From JBKHYJ01 sp046565505 (lineage in GTDB: Bacteria; Acidobacteriota; Blastocatellia; UBA7656), in the NCBI GenBank assembly GCA_046565505.1, contig JBKHYJ010000061.1, positions 124,001 through 188,000 of the forward strand: a stretch of DNA of 64,000 nucleotides, given 5' to 3'. Within the stretch, counting starts at the first letter, position 1. Every line of letters begins with the position of its first letter. Made by a program: the position numbers and the translations under genes. Below are positions 43,398 to 53,169 of this stretch, in pieces. The notes under the pieces are model-generated. The model had not been told where the DNA came from. It did no database searches and was given only the letters and a program-made list of their open reading frames with translations.

Positions 43398-43509
43398 CCT
43401 TTTTGGGCGCGCCCTGGATGGACGAGCGGGCGCTCGACGGCCGGCGGATTAAGGGGTCGAAGGCGAAGGCCGCAAGATGGAGCGTCGCGGGGGAAGGCTC
43501 GCGTGGGTG

Positions 43510-44502
43510 TCACTCGCGCCCAAGGTCTGTGAAGAATCGCTCGACCGCCTGTCTGGTGATCCCGCGCGTGCCGCCGGGCGAGCTTACGGATGCGGCCGCG
43601 GCCGCCTGCCCATAGCGCGCCGCTTCAACCACATCAAAACCCCACACCCATCGCGCGACAGTGAAGCCCGCGTGCACCGCGTCGCCCGCGCCGACCGTAG
43701 AGTAAAGAGTGCGGGCTTTGAAGCCCGGCACATGCCGGGGCGGACTCGCCTTACCGCCCTCCCACAGGCGACAACCCTTCGCGTCGGTTATTATCAGCAC
43801 CCCGGCAAAATCATCCCACAGGGCCTCATCCACCGAGCTGTATTCATCCTCGTTGATCTTAATCACGTCCGGCCGCGCGCTCGCCTTCAGGCAAGATGCG
43901 AGCGCGCCCTTCTCAGCATCAACGGATATGGTGCCCACGCGCGGGCGGACCTCCGCGGTGATGCGCGAGTAAATGTCAACGTCCATCTCGCCGGTTGACT
44001 CCGCGACGGGAGGGTTGCCCGCCAGCAACAGCAGATCGGTTGAAACCCCGGACACGACTTCCGCGGTTGTTTCGGCCGCGCCTTTACCCCACAACGCGCG
44101 CGGGCTGATGTTGAATTCGACCCTGTTATCCCCTTCGGTGGCCGGGTCTGTGAGGTCGATGCAGAATCTCGCGTGGCCCTCGATAATCACAGGCCGTACG
44201 CTCGTGCGCGTGAGCGCCTGCGTCTGAAGCTCATGTATGTAGCGGCCCTCGGGCGAATCGGGGCGGAAGACTATCAACTCCACTTCGACTTGGTCACACG
44301 GGTTGAGCAGCCTATCAATAACGCGCGCGACGTTAGTTGCCTTGCCGCCGGCGTAAGTGCCGACCAGGCGCGGCCTGAGCTTGGCGCCCGATTCGATGGT
44401 GATGGCGCGGTCGCGTGCCTCGACGTATCCGCCTTGGGGGTCGCGGCGTATGTGGTATATGGAATCCGCGCAGGGCGCGAATTCGAGTATGGTGATACGC
44501 AT
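43510..44502 (-). CDS. PfkB-family sugar kinase (1-phosphofructokinase-like)
   Basis: 330 residues. ATP-dependent kinase for a sugar or sugar phosphate. The family signatures are GGKATNVARVIDRL at the start and STVGAGDAVHAGFTVA at the end, where the Asp is the catalytic base. TYAGGKATN and the NEDEY stretch resemble 1-phosphofructokinase/tagatose-6-phosphate kinase. ATG at 44502 begins the conserved region; 44568 would add a non-conserved lead. It follows the GT9-like gene by 90 bases and may be cotranscribed with it. Confidence 0.85.
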   Translation of the reverse strand: MRITILEFAPCADSIYHIRRDPQGGYVEARDRAITIESGAKLRPRLVGTYAGGKATNVARVIDRLLNPCDQVEVELIVFRPDSPEGRYIHELQTQALTRTSVRPVIIEGHARFCIDLTDPATEGDNRVEFNISPRALWGKGAAETTAEVVSGVSTDLLLLAGNPPVAESTGEMDVDIYSRITAEVRPRVGTISVDAEKGALASCLKASARPDVIKINEDEYSSVDEALWDDFAGVLIITDAKGCRLWEGGKASPPRHVPGFKARTLYSTVGAGDAVHAGFTVARWVWGFDVVEAARYGQAAAAASVSSPGGTRGITRQAVERFFTDLGRE

Positions 44503-44592
44503 AAAACAGTGCGCGGAGCGGGCTTTAGATTTTTGGGTTGAGCAGGACGCGTCGTGTCTTCCCGCCACGGCTTCGATAGATCGGGCGGCCGC

Positions 44593-46134
44593 CTACCGCC
44601 CGCCACTTAACATTTCTCTCGCGTGGCGCAGCACGTCCGAAAGTATGGCATGTGTGTTCGCGGCGGCTCGTTCGTTAACCGCGACTACGCGAGCTTCCGC
44701 CTTTCCCGTGGGCCTCCAGCGGTCCAGCATGCGGGATGAGCTGAACCCCGCGAACACGTCAACCGAAGGCACGCCGAGCGCCGCCGCGATGTGCTGGCCC
44801 GCGGAATCGTAGCCTATGTAAAGGTCGCTCTCGCCTATGAGGGCGGCTAACATCCCGATTCGCCCGCCCCATACTAATAAATCAGCGTTCGGGCCGCCGT
44901 CCGCCGAAGCCCTCACGCCGTCATCGCTCATTTCGATCACGCTCGCCGGGCGGCCTTCACGGCGCGCGAGCACCGCGTCGCGGATGATGGCATTTGCCCG
45001 CCGCGTCTCGTCTTCTCCAGCCCCCCTGTCGAGTACGACCGCCGCGCCATCTTGAATCAGGTTATTGACGAGCCGCGTTTCAAAATCGTCACCCACTCGC
45101 TTCAAAGGGTTATCCCCCACGCCGAAGTTTATGGAGACAATCGGTCGCGCGCCGCTCTTAATCCGGCCTATGGCCCTCCCCGCCGCCTCAACGTCGTCGC
45201 GCGCGAGGCTCAACTGAGGGTAGACGCGCTCTTGGAATCCGAGCACGTCGTCGAGCCAGTCAGAGGTCAGTCGCCCGAGCGGGTGCGAAGAGTCGCCGCG
45301 GTATTCGCGGCTCGGGAAAAAAAGGTAATCATCCTCCGGCGGCTTTCCTGACCACGCCTTCTGTTCGCCCGTTTTATCCGAGGCCGCCGGGCCGCAAGAC
45401 ACGGGCAGCAGGCCGAGCTGCGTGAGCCTGGAATCAGGGTCCACGACCAAGTACTGGCCGGGCCGGAGGTCGCTTGTAAGTTGGCGCACACAGCCGACCA
45501 CATCAATCCAACTGAGCACCCTTTCGAGGGCCGTCCCGGCCCGGCGGTAGCTTACCTCTTTGAACGAGAGCCGGGCGCCGCCGCCGAAAAGCTCCGCCGC
45601 CTTTCGCCCGCCGACCAGCGTCACCTCCGCGCACGGGAAGGCCCGCCTCATTCGCTCGATAATCACACTCGTTATGGCCACGTCCGCCCCGAGCGTGACG
45701 CGCGAGAGCACTATGACGCGCCGCACCTCAAGGCTCGACGCCGCCGGCCACGCGGGAGGTTTCTTACGCCTTAGCGCCTCCGCCCGTGCGACGATTTCGG
45801 CCTCGCTTTCCAGGCCGAACCTCGCAAGCTCGCCCGCGAGGGCCTCGCTCCGGTCACTCGCGCGGCAGCGCTGTATAAGTTGCGCGAACGCGCGGTTGTA
45901 TAGCGAGACCGCTTCGGGCTCGAACGAATCCGCCAGCCGCTCCACCAACGACGTGAAAAAGGCTCCCGTAGCCTGTTTCGCGGTTTCTCTGTCTTCGGAG
46001 GTCGCGAGCTCCGCCGCCCGCTCCAGTCGGTCGCGCAGGTAAGCCCCGGACGCCTTAAAAGCCTCCAGGAACTCCTCCAGTACCTGCCGCGATTCGCCTG
46101 CCGCGCCGTCCCGCTTCGCTTCGCCCATAGTCAT
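44593..46134 (-). CDS. GT9-like (heptosyltransferase-type) glycosyltransferase
   Basis: 513 residues. N-terminal 130 residues are helical and charged, not found in short heptosyltransferases. The GT-B fold follows: RVIVLSRVTLGADVAITSVI, VTLVGGRKAAELF, and a C-terminal DLYIGYDSAGQHIAAALGVPS that resembles the donor site of ADP-heptose transferases. The donor site Asp/Ser cluster is altered. Acceptor and donor are uncertain. Coupled to a PfkB kinase downstream, the pair could modify an envelope glycan. Confidence 0.7.
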   Translation of the reverse strand: MTMGEAKRDGAAGESRQVLEEFLEAFKASGAYLRDRLERAAELATSEDRETAKQATGAFFTSLVERLADSFEPEAVSLYNRAFAQLIQRCRASDRSEALAGELARFGLESEAEIVARAEALRRKKPPAWPAASSLEVRRVIVLSRVTLGADVAITSVIIERMRRAFPCAEVTLVGGRKAAELFGGGARLSFKEVSYRRAGTALERVLSWIDVVGCVRQLTSDLRPGQYLVVDPDSRLTQLGLLPVSCGPAASDKTGEQKAWSGKPPEDDYLFFPSREYRGDSSHPLGRLTSDWLDDVLGFQERVYPQLSLARDDVEAAGRAIGRIKSGARPIVSINFGVGDNPLKRVGDDFETRLVNNLIQDGAAVVLDRGAGEDETRRANAIIRDAVLARREGRPASVIEMSDDGVRASADGGPNADLLVWGGRIGMLAALIGESDLYIGYDSAGQHIAAALGVPSVDVFAGFSSSRMLDRWRPTGKAEARVVAVNERAAANTHAILSDVLRHAREMLSGGR

Positions 46135-46493
46135 AATGCCGGAGCCTGATTATCCCAACAGCGGGCGGGGAGTGACAAGGCGGCGGGTGGGCGTGCGGAA
46201 TGACGCGGCCGTGGGCGAAAGGCATGAAAGGCGAGGTTAGCCGGGTTACATTTTCCACGCCCCGCCCGCCGTTCGAGCTTTACACTTCGTCTGTTATCCC
46301 TAATACTTTACAGCGCCGCTTGTGCAGAGGCGGCGCTCTGATTAGAATAACTGCGCCGAACAAGGGTCCAGGTTGGAAGTTCTTGCGCAAATTGCTCCAT
46401 CGCACACTGTAAACTTGACGAACGTTGCCAGTGCCCTCGCGATGTTCAACAGCGCAGGTCTCTCAGGTCATTTGGAAAACTAGGAGGCTCCTT
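46135..46493. other. 359-base divergent gap with a hairpin
   Basis: AGCGCCGC (46312-46319) and GCGGCGCT (46330-46337) form an 8-bp hairpin 157 bases upstream of the TonB receptor start. TTGACG at 46416 has no clear -10. No riboswitch pattern recognised. Confidence 0.4.
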
Positions 46494-49400
46494 ATGTTTC
46501 AGTCATCAACCCTGACGCTCTGTGAAATTATCATCCGCTCTACTCATGCCCCTTCGCGCTCAAGCCTCACGCGGCGTGCGAGAACCATTCGGCGCGCCGC
46601 CAGTCTTACACTGATCTTCGCACTCATATGCGGCGCCGCGTCGCCCGGAGTTTTCGGTGCGGCGAACGCGGCGCAGACATTTCGCGGCACGATTCTCGGG
46701 ACCGTCACCGACCCGCGAGGCGATGTGGTGGTCGGCGCTAACGTCACGGCCAAGAATCTAGGCACGGGCGTCGAGCGCACGACGGTCACGGACGACTCGG
46801 GCAATTTCACCTTGCCTGAGCTGCCCATCGGCAATTACGAGGTGGCCGTGCAGGCCACGGGTTTTCAGCCCGCGAAAGTCACCGACGTGAGGGTCGAAGT
46901 CGCGAGCGAGCGGCGCGTCGATGTGGCGCTGTCCGTGGGGGGCGCGGGGTCGGACGCCGTGACGATCACGGCGAACACGGTTCAGGTAGAGACCACTAAC
47001 AACACGCTCGGCGGGACTATAACGACGAGGGAGGTCGTCGATTTGCCGATCAACGGGCGCGACTTCATGAAGTTTCTGACGCTGGTGCAGGGTACGACGG
47101 CCGACCCGGCCGGCGCTACCGATTCGCCGGGGTCGTTCGGGCTCTTCAGCGCCAACGGCAATCGCGGGCGCTCGAACAACTACCTGCTCGATGGCACGGA
47201 CATGAATGACGGCTACCGCAACCTGTCGGCCATCAACGAGGCCGGGGTGTTCGGCACTCCGGCGACCATACTGCCGGTAGAAGCCATTGCGGAAGCCGCT
47301 ATACTGTCGAACTTCGAGGCGGAGTACGGGCGGAACTCGGGCGCGGTCGTCAACATCGTCACCAAGAGCGGCACGAACGACTTTCATGGCTCGGCGTTTT
47401 ATTTCCTTCGCAACGACGCGCTCGACGCGCGTAATTTCTTCAACGTGCGGCCCGACCCTCAGACTAATTTCAGCAACCATCAATTCGGCGGGGCCGTCGG
47501 CGGGCCGATCCGCCGGAACAAGACTTTCTTCTTCACGGCATACGAGCGCCAGCGCGAGCGCGTCGGGTTGAATTCGGTCGCGCGCGTCCCGGACCCGCGC
47601 GAGATCGCCGCGCTGGGCGGGCCTCAAAATCCTGTGATAGCCGCGCTCCTCGCGCGCAACCCGTGGCCCGTGCCGAACCGGCCCGTGGCCCTGTTTGACC
47701 CGAGCCCGAACCTGTTCGTCACCACCCCCGCGAAGAATGACATCACCAGCGTGATAGGTAAGATAGATCATTCGTTCAACGAGCAGAACCAACTCACAGG
47801 GCGCTACTTCATCGGCGACAGCGACCAATCATTCCCGCTGGCGCTGCTGGCGGGCAACGTGCTGCCCGGATTCAACACCATCACGCCGACGCGCGTGCAG
47901 GTGGTGTCGCTCTCGTACCTGAAGGTCCTATCCGCGAAGAAGGTCAACGAGGCCCGGCTGGGCTACAACCGCTTCACGCAAGGGTTCTTCCCCGAAGACA
48001 GCTCTTTCGACCCGCGCTCAATCGGGCTGAACACGGGCGTCGAAGGGGCGCAGGATTTCGGCCTCCCTTTCATACGCATCAGAAACGACCCGGACTTCGG
48101 CTCGTCGCTCGCGCCGCTCGGCGCGACGCTGTCGGTCCCGCGCGCCCGCGTTGACACCAACTGGCACTTCATAGACAGCTTCTCGTGGAAGCTCTCGCGC
48201 CACGAGATAAAGATGGGCTACGAATTCCGCCGCACCTTCATCAACGCCTTCTTCGATTCGGGCTATCGCGGCAGGCTGGACTTTGCGTCGCTGGAAGACT
48301 TTCTGTCCGGCACGCTGAGCGGCGGCCGCGCGGCGATGGGCGATTCGCGCCGCAACACGTTTCAGAATTCGCATGCCGCCTACGTCCAGGATACTTTCCG
48401 CTGGAGCAAGAGCCTGACGCTCAACCTCGGCGTGCGCTACGACTACTTCGGGGTGATCGGTGAAAAGCATGGCCTCCTGAGCAACTTCGACCCGCAGCGC
48501 GGGCTCGTGGTCGTGGGCGAAGGCGGCTTAGACAGGTTGTACGACCGCGACCTCAATAACTTCTCGCCGCGCCTGGGGCTGGCCTGGGATTTGAGCGGGA
48601 AAGGGAAGACGGTGGTGCGCGCCGGGTGGGGGCTGTTCTACGACACCTTCTCGCAAGACTTTTTCGTGGGCCAGCTGCCATTCAACACTTTCAACCCGGG
48701 GCCCGCCTATAACCCCGTCGGCCGCGCGCCGATCCTGTTCTCGTTCTCGACGGTGGACCGCATACGGCCCGGCGTCCCTATCTTCACAGACTTTCTGGAC
48801 TCGGACGTCTTCGCCGTCGACCCGCACCTCCGCACGCCTTACGTCCAAAACTACAACCTGAACATTCAACAAGAGCTGCTCAAGAACGTCGTGTTTCAAA
48901 TCGGCTACGTCGGGTCGAAGGGCACGAAGCTGTTCCGCTACCGCGACATCAACCAGCCCGTTAACCCGGCCGTGTCCACCGCGCGGCCGTTTGATAATGG
49001 GCCGTTTGCGCCATCGGGCGGGACATTCTTTTACGTGAACCGCCTTGAGACTACGGCGAACTCTAATTACAACGCGCTCCAGACGAGCCTCTCCGTGCGC
49101 GAGCGCCACGGCTTCACTTCGACGGTTAACTACACGTGGTCGCATTCGATAGACAACGCCTCGGACGGCCAGGACTTCGTCGCCAACGCGACCCAGCCCG
49201 ACAATAGTTTTAGGGCGGATCAGGAGCGCGCCAGCTCCAACTTCGATACGCGGCACAGGCTCGTGTGGACCTTCGGCTACGACCTGCCGAGCTTCTGGCG
49301 GGAGCACCCGCGCGTCGGCGAGGGGTGGCAGTTGAATGGCGTCCTCACGCTCCGCAGCGGCAGCCCGTTCCACGTCAACCTGTTTGACGATTACAACGGC

Positions 49401-49883
49401 ACGGGTGAATTCTTCCCGCGCCCCGACCTGGTCGGAGACCCGTTCGCCGGCACGCACACGCCTGATAATTTCCTGAACCTGTCGGCGTTCAAGGTCCCCT
49501 GCACGCTCGACCCTTCGGGGGATGGCAGCGCGGCGTCATGCATCGCGGGCACGCAGCACTTCGGCAGCCTCGGGCGCAACGCGCTGGTAGGCCCTGGCTA
49601 CAGCAACTTCGATTTCTCGCTCTTCAAAACGACGGACATAACCGAGCGCGTGAAGTTGCAGATCAGAGCCGAGGTGTTCAACCTCTTCAACCACCCGAAT
49701 TTCTCGTCGCCCCTGCTGCCGGGATTTTCGGCCGACGCGAGCTTCAATGGCATTGATCCGGCGACGGGGCGAGGGATAGGATTCCTGCCGATCACGGTCA
49801 CGCCCGACGTAGGGATAGGCAACCCATTCCTCGGCGGCGGCGGCCCGCGCAATATACAGTTCGCCTTCAAGCTGACGTTTTGA
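46494..49883 (+). CDS. Oar-like TonB-dependent receptor with carboxypeptidase-type domain
   Basis: 1129 residues. Outer-membrane beta-barrel for uptake of large substrates, or adhesion, as in Oar proteins of Acidobacteria and Myxococcus. A long signal region (RRAASLTLIFALICGAAS) is followed by a carboxypeptidase regulatory-like domain (TVTDPRGDVVVGANVTAKNL), then a plug domain (TREVVDLPINGRDFMKFLTL, NNYLLDGTDMNDG, EYGRNSGAVVNIVTKSGTN). The barrel ends in FAFKLTF with terminal Phe. No TonB box was identified. AGGAGG precedes the ATG at 46494. Substrate not known. Confidence 0.93.
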   Translation: MFQSSTLTLCEIIIRSTHAPSRSSLTRRARTIRRAASLTLIFALICGAASPGVFGAANAAQTFRGTILGTVTDPRGDVVVGANVTAKNLGTGVERTTVTDDSGNFTLPELPIGNYEVAVQATGFQPAKVTDVRVEVASERRVDVALSVGGAGSDAVTITANTVQVETTNNTLGGTITTREVVDLPINGRDFMKFLTLVQGTTADPAGATDSPGSFGLFSANGNRGRSNNYLLDGTDMNDGYRNLSAINEAGVFGTPATILPVEAIAEAAILSNFEAEYGRNSGAVVNIVTKSGTNDFHGSAFYFLRNDALDARNFFNVRPDPQTNFSNHQFGGAVGGPIRRNKTFFFTAYERQRERVGLNSVARVPDPREIAALGGPQNPVIAALLARNPWPVPNRPVALFDPSPNLFVTTPAKNDITSVIGKIDHSFNEQNQLTGRYFIGDSDQSFPLALLAGNVLPGFNTITPTRVQVVSLSYLKVLSAKKVNEARLGYNRFTQGFFPEDSSFDPRSIGLNTGVEGAQDFGLPFIRIRNDPDFGSSLAPLGATLSVPRARVDTNWHFIDSFSWKLSRHEIKMGYEFRRTFINAFFDSGYRGRLDFASLEDFLSGTLSGGRAAMGDSRRNTFQNSHAAYVQDTFRWSKSLTLNLGVRYDYFGVIGEKHGLLSNFDPQRGLVVVGEGGLDRLYDRDLNNFSPRLGLAWDLSGKGKTVVRAGWGLFYDTFSQDFFVGQLPFNTFNPGPAYNPVGRAPILFSFSTVDRIRPGVPIFTDFLDSDVFAVDPHLRTPYVQNYNLNIQQELLKNVVFQIGYVGSKGTKLFRYRDINQPVNPAVSTARPFDNGPFAPSGGTFFYVNRLETTANSNYNALQTSLSVRERHGFTSTVNYTWSHSIDNASDGQDFVANATQPDNSFRADQERASSNFDTRHRLVWTFGYDLPSFWREHPRVGEGWQLNGVLTLRSGSPFHVNLFDDYNGTGEFFPRPDLVGDPFAGTHTPDNFLNLSAFKVPCTLDPSGDGSAASCIAGTQHFGSLGRNALVGPGYSNFDFSLFKTTDITERVKLQIRAEVFNLFNHPNFSSPLLPGFSADASFNGIDPATGRGIGFLPITVTPDVGIGNPFLGGGGPRNIQFAFKLTF

Positions 49884-49986
49884 CCGGCGGGCGGGAGTGG
49901 AAAAGTGATGTAATTCACTTTGCGGCCCGCCAGGTTTGTGTTCTTATTATTTGCGCAGGGGCTCAAACCCTGAAAGGAGATTAGTT

Positions 49987-50367
49987 ATGAAGAAGAGAAT
50001 GATGATTTACCTGGCCGTTGCCCTGATGGTGGCGAGCGCGGCTCTCGCGGCCGCTTCGGCGGCGAGCGATAAGGAGGTCACCATCAAGGGAGAAGTCATT
50101 GACCAGCCTTGTTACGACAGCGGCGGGAAGCGCGGCGAGGCTCATAAGACCTGCGCCCTGTCGTGCGCCAAGCGCGGCAACCAGATGGCCGTGATCGAAG
50201 ACGAAACGAATGCCGTATACTCCGTCACGGGCGATTACGCCGCGAACAAGAATGAGAAGCTGATACCGTTCGTCGCGGAGATGGTCGAAGTCAAAGGCAC
50301 CGTGACCGAGAAGGACGGAAAGAAATGGCTGGCCGTGTCCTCCATTAAGAAGATAGAGAAGAAATAA
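49987..50367 (+). CDS. small secreted protein, OB-fold-like
   Basis: 126 residues. Signal peptide (MMIYLAVALMVASAALAAAS), then EVTIKGEVIDQPCYDSGGKR, CALSCAKRGNQMAVIED and VEVKGTVTEKDGKKWLAV. The three Cys are conserved-looking and the strand pattern suggests an OB-fold; similar proteins are annotated hypothetical. AAGGAG precedes the ATG at 49987. Likely cotranscribed with the TonB receptor, 103 bases behind it. Confidence 0.65.
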   Translation: MKKRMMIYLAVALMVASAALAAASAASDKEVTIKGEVIDQPCYDSGGKRGEAHKTCALSCAKRGNQMAVIEDETNAVYSVTGDYAANKNEKLIPFVAEMVEVKGTVTEKDGKKWLAVSSIKKIEKK

Positions 50368-50941
50368 CCGGGCGCTGGCCGGCCACACACAACGGCGGCG
50401 GGGGGCAGAAATAAATTCGCATCCGCGCCCCCGCCGCCATCTTTCTTAAACCTCGGCCATCATGGCGACGAGTCGTTTACACGGCCGAGCTCGTGCCGGG
50501 AATTTGCTTTTACTCTATCGCGCTATTGATCGCAGTCTGGCTCCTCAGTTCTACTTTGACCCGCGCTTCGGGCTGAGTCCCGGGCTTTCGCCTGTGCACG
50601 AACCGGGTCGCCGCCTGTCGCGGCCCTGATAGCCCCAAATCCGTCGTCGCAGGAGACAATCGCCTGGAGTTTGCCGCCGTCGCATCGGGCGGCAGCTCCA
50701 TGCCAGATTTTCAGCCGCGCCCCGACATCATCCGCGGCATATCAAAGCTATTCCGTCAGTTTCTAAAGAACCGTCACGCGCGACGCCCGGCTTTTCGGCC
50801 GGGCGCGGCGAAATCACGGACGGGGTCACGCGGATTTTGCGACGCACCGGGTAAGGGGAATGAACTATTGAAGCGGCCGTTCCCATAAGAATCGGCTTCG
50901 GGTCGGCGGGCCGGAGCGATTAATCCGCCGGAGGTTTTATT
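50368..50941. other. 574-base gap with two hairpins
   Basis: After the terminator at 50394 there is no supported gene. A second hairpin, CGCCCGGC and GCCGGGCG (50785-50806, loop TTTTCG), lies 136 bases upstream of the ATP-grasp start. Possible leader or attenuator. Confidence 0.4.
50394..50448 (+). terminator. GC-rich terminator
   Basis: GGCGGCGGGGGC (one bulged G) pairs with GCCCCCGCCGCC (50427-50438) and is followed by ATCTTTCTT. It ends the receptor/secreted-protein unit. Confidence 0.7.
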
Positions 50942-51934
50942 ATGAGGATCGTAGTGCTTGTTGACGCCGACGAAGTGGACCCGGCCGACCCTCAGTTCGA
51001 GAAGGCCAGGAGGGTTAAATACAGGTCTATGGAATTCTACGTCGTGTCGGCGCTCCGTTCGATCGACCATCACGTTCGCGTGATGCCCTTCAACCCGGAC
51101 GTGCAAGAGACTATACGCGAGTTGCAAGAGGCGAACGCGGACGTGGTCTTCAACTTGACCGAGAAGGTCGCGGAGGACCGCTGTAAGGACATGCATGTGG
51201 TAGCGCTTTTGGAGCTTTTGAACATACCCTACACCGGGTCGGACCCGCTAAGCATGGCGATATGCCGCGACAAGGCCCTCTCTAAACAGATACTGAGGAG
51301 CCACGGATTGAAAGTGCCGGACTTCGTTAGCGTGCCCATCGGGACTACCAGGCTGGAAAAAGAGATGAAGTTCCCATTGCTGATCAAGCCGCAAATGGGC
51401 GACGGGTCCGAGACCATCACGTTAAAGTCCCTGGTGCGTAACACGGCGGAAATGACTGCGCAGATCAGGCATGTTCACACGCTGATGCAACAGCCCGCGA
51501 TCTGTGAAGAATTCATCGAGGGCAGGGAGCTGAAAGTTTTCATCATAGGCAACGACAAACCACATGTATTCCCGATAGGCGAGATAGAGTTCGGCGCGAT
51601 AAAGAAAGGCGGGCCGACATTCCAGACCGTCAGGGTCAAGCTGGACTTGAAGTATAAGAAGAAATGGAAGATCAGGTACAAGGTCGTGAAGTTGCCGCCG
51701 CGCGTCGAATCAAAGCTGGTGCGCGACAGCAAGCAAATTTACCGGCTTCTGAACCTGAGGGGTTACGCGCGGCTCGACATGCGATTGACGCCCAGCGGGG
51801 ACGCATATTTTTTGGAGGCGAACCCGAACCCGTCCATCTACCCGTATGGGTCTGGCGGGGCCGTATACTGGTGCGGCACTGATTACCCGCATTTTCTTGA
51901 GCGGATAGTCAAGCTCGCCCTGCGAAAGCGATGA
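50942..51934 (+). CDS. ATP-grasp ligase, D-Ala-D-Ala-ligase-like
   Basis: 330 residues. ATP-grasp fold: VVFNLTEKVAEDRCKDMHVV, PYTGSDPLSMAICRDKALSK, FPLLIKPQMGDGSETI (nucleotide lysine), ICEEFIEGRELKVFI, and YARLDMRLTPSGDAYFLEAN with the metal-binding Asp and Asn. It most resembles D-alanine--D-alanine ligases but lacks their usual N-terminal layout, so the substrate is open (a dipeptide, an amino acid plus an amine, or a tag). Not a LysX-type sequence. GGAGG precedes the ATG. It stands alone. Confidence 0.78.
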   Translation: MRIVVLVDADEVDPADPQFEKARRVKYRSMEFYVVSALRSIDHHVRVMPFNPDVQETIRELQEANADVVFNLTEKVAEDRCKDMHVVALLELLNIPYTGSDPLSMAICRDKALSKQILRSHGLKVPDFVSVPIGTTRLEKEMKFPLLIKPQMGDGSETITLKSLVRNTAEMTAQIRHVHTLMQQPAICEEFIEGRELKVFIIGNDKPHVFPIGEIEFGAIKKGGPTFQTVRVKLDLKYKKKWKIRYKVVKLPPRVESKLVRDSKQIYRLLNLRGYARLDMRLTPSGDAYFLEANPNPSIYPYGSGGAVYWCGTDYPHFLERIVKLALRKR

Positions 51935-52081
51935 AGCCAGGCGGATGGCGCCCGGTAGGAATGGTCAGAAAATTTTGCTTATTGGAAGCGGAGGCGACGA
52001 TTGCAGACAGGGTCATCGGATACTTTCCCTTCTCGCGAAACGGGCTGAAGTAAAGTATGCGCGACAGGGCCGCGAGCCAAC

Positions 52082-52996
52082 CTATCCCGCGTATGGTTTG
52101 AGCCTCGGCCACCAGCAGCGGACTTCCCGGCGATACTCTTCGTAGGGCGGGCCGAAATGCAGCAGCAAATCTTCCTCCTCCAATGGCCGCACCAGACATT
52201 GCCAGATCCACACCCCTATCAGTACGTACACGATCACAGAGACTGAACCGAGCCACAGCCCAACGGCGAACCCTTGGCTGAATGCTGCGACCGCCATCGG
52301 ATTACGAACGTAAGCGTAAGGCCCCGCCACGACTAAACGCCTCGGGCTATCGAGAGGCAGCGGCGTCCCGCTCCCGCTCCGCGTCATAGTAAATCCGCTC
52401 CACAGCCCGAGGCAGCTAAAGCAAAAGAACATAATGGAAGCGCACGCCCGCTGGGACGGGAAAACAAGGCGGGTCAATCCGAGCCGCCCCTCTATCCGGG
52501 CGATCAGGTGCGGGACGAGAAAGAGTAGCACGCCCCAAAAGATGACGATCTGTATTCCTGTCTTCGCCAGGTTCCATGCGGCCGACGCCGGCCTGGCTTG
52601 ACGGAAGAGCTTGACGCTGAGCGCGGACACGGCGAGCGTAGAGGCAACGCTAAGCAGCACTGCGGGAAGCATTAGAGCGACACCCAGCCATGCAGCGTCG
52701 GTCACCAGCGCAAACGCCAGGCAGTACAAACCGGCATAGCTGACGGCCCCGGATACAAACCACAGCGCAAACAGTTCGAGGCGGTGGCCGCGGAAGCAGA
52801 GATAACTTGCGACTAAAGAGCCGGGGGCGAGTAAGGCGAGGTCGGGGAGCCAGAAGGCCAGCAACGTGGCGTCAGGGGAGCTTTGCATCTGGAAGTATGA
52901 TCGGGAGGGCGGGTGCAAGATCAGGAGCAGCCACCACAGAATAACCGCGACGCCCTGAGAAGCGAAGTACACTGCCGCCCATCGGCGAACACTCAT
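52082..52996 (-). CDS. isoprenylcysteine methyltransferase-like membrane protein
   Basis: 304 residues, about seven membrane spans (FASQGVAVILWWLLLIL, FWLPDLALLAPGSLVASYL and others). The C-terminal part has AGPYAYVRNPMAVAAF and FGPPYEEYRREVRCWWPRL, both typical of ICMT/PEMT membrane methyltransferases (phospholipid or isoprenoid methylation). GGGGAGG is close to the ATG at 52996; a longer frame from 53122 is less supported. No partner nearby. Confidence 0.78.
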   Translation of the reverse strand: MSVRRWAAVYFASQGVAVILWWLLLILHPPSRSYFQMQSSPDATLLAFWLPDLALLAPGSLVASYLCFRGHRLELFALWFVSGAVSYAGLYCLAFALVTDAAWLGVALMLPAVLLSVASTLAVSALSVKLFRQARPASAAWNLAKTGIQIVIFWGVLLFLVPHLIARIEGRLGLTRLVFPSQRACASIMFFCFSCLGLWSGFTMTRSGSGTPLPLDSPRRLVVAGPYAYVRNPMAVAAFSQGFAVGLWLGSVSVIVYVLIGVWIWQCLVRPLEEEDLLLHFGPPYEEYRREVRCWWPRLKPYAG

Positions 52997-53169
52997 AGGA
53001 CGCCTCCCCTGCCCGAACGACTGGTGCCGCAGGCGGCCCGGCGACTTGTCGGGCATAAGCGGCTCGAATAGGCCGGCCGCTCTCGGCGGTCCGGGAAGGG
53101 TCTGTACATGCTTCTGGTCCACAGCCAGGGTCTTTTCCGCCCGGCGAGCGCGTTGATTGACCGCACATT

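Noticed and set aside
46758..47828. 356-residue minus frame inside the TonB receptor gene
   Set aside because: Shadow frame; the plus strand shows signal, plug and barrel motifs.
50700..50888. 62-residue plus frame in the gap before the ATP-grasp gene
   Set aside because: No ribosome-binding site, Arg/Pro-rich composition typical of chance frames, and it runs through the hairpin at 50785.
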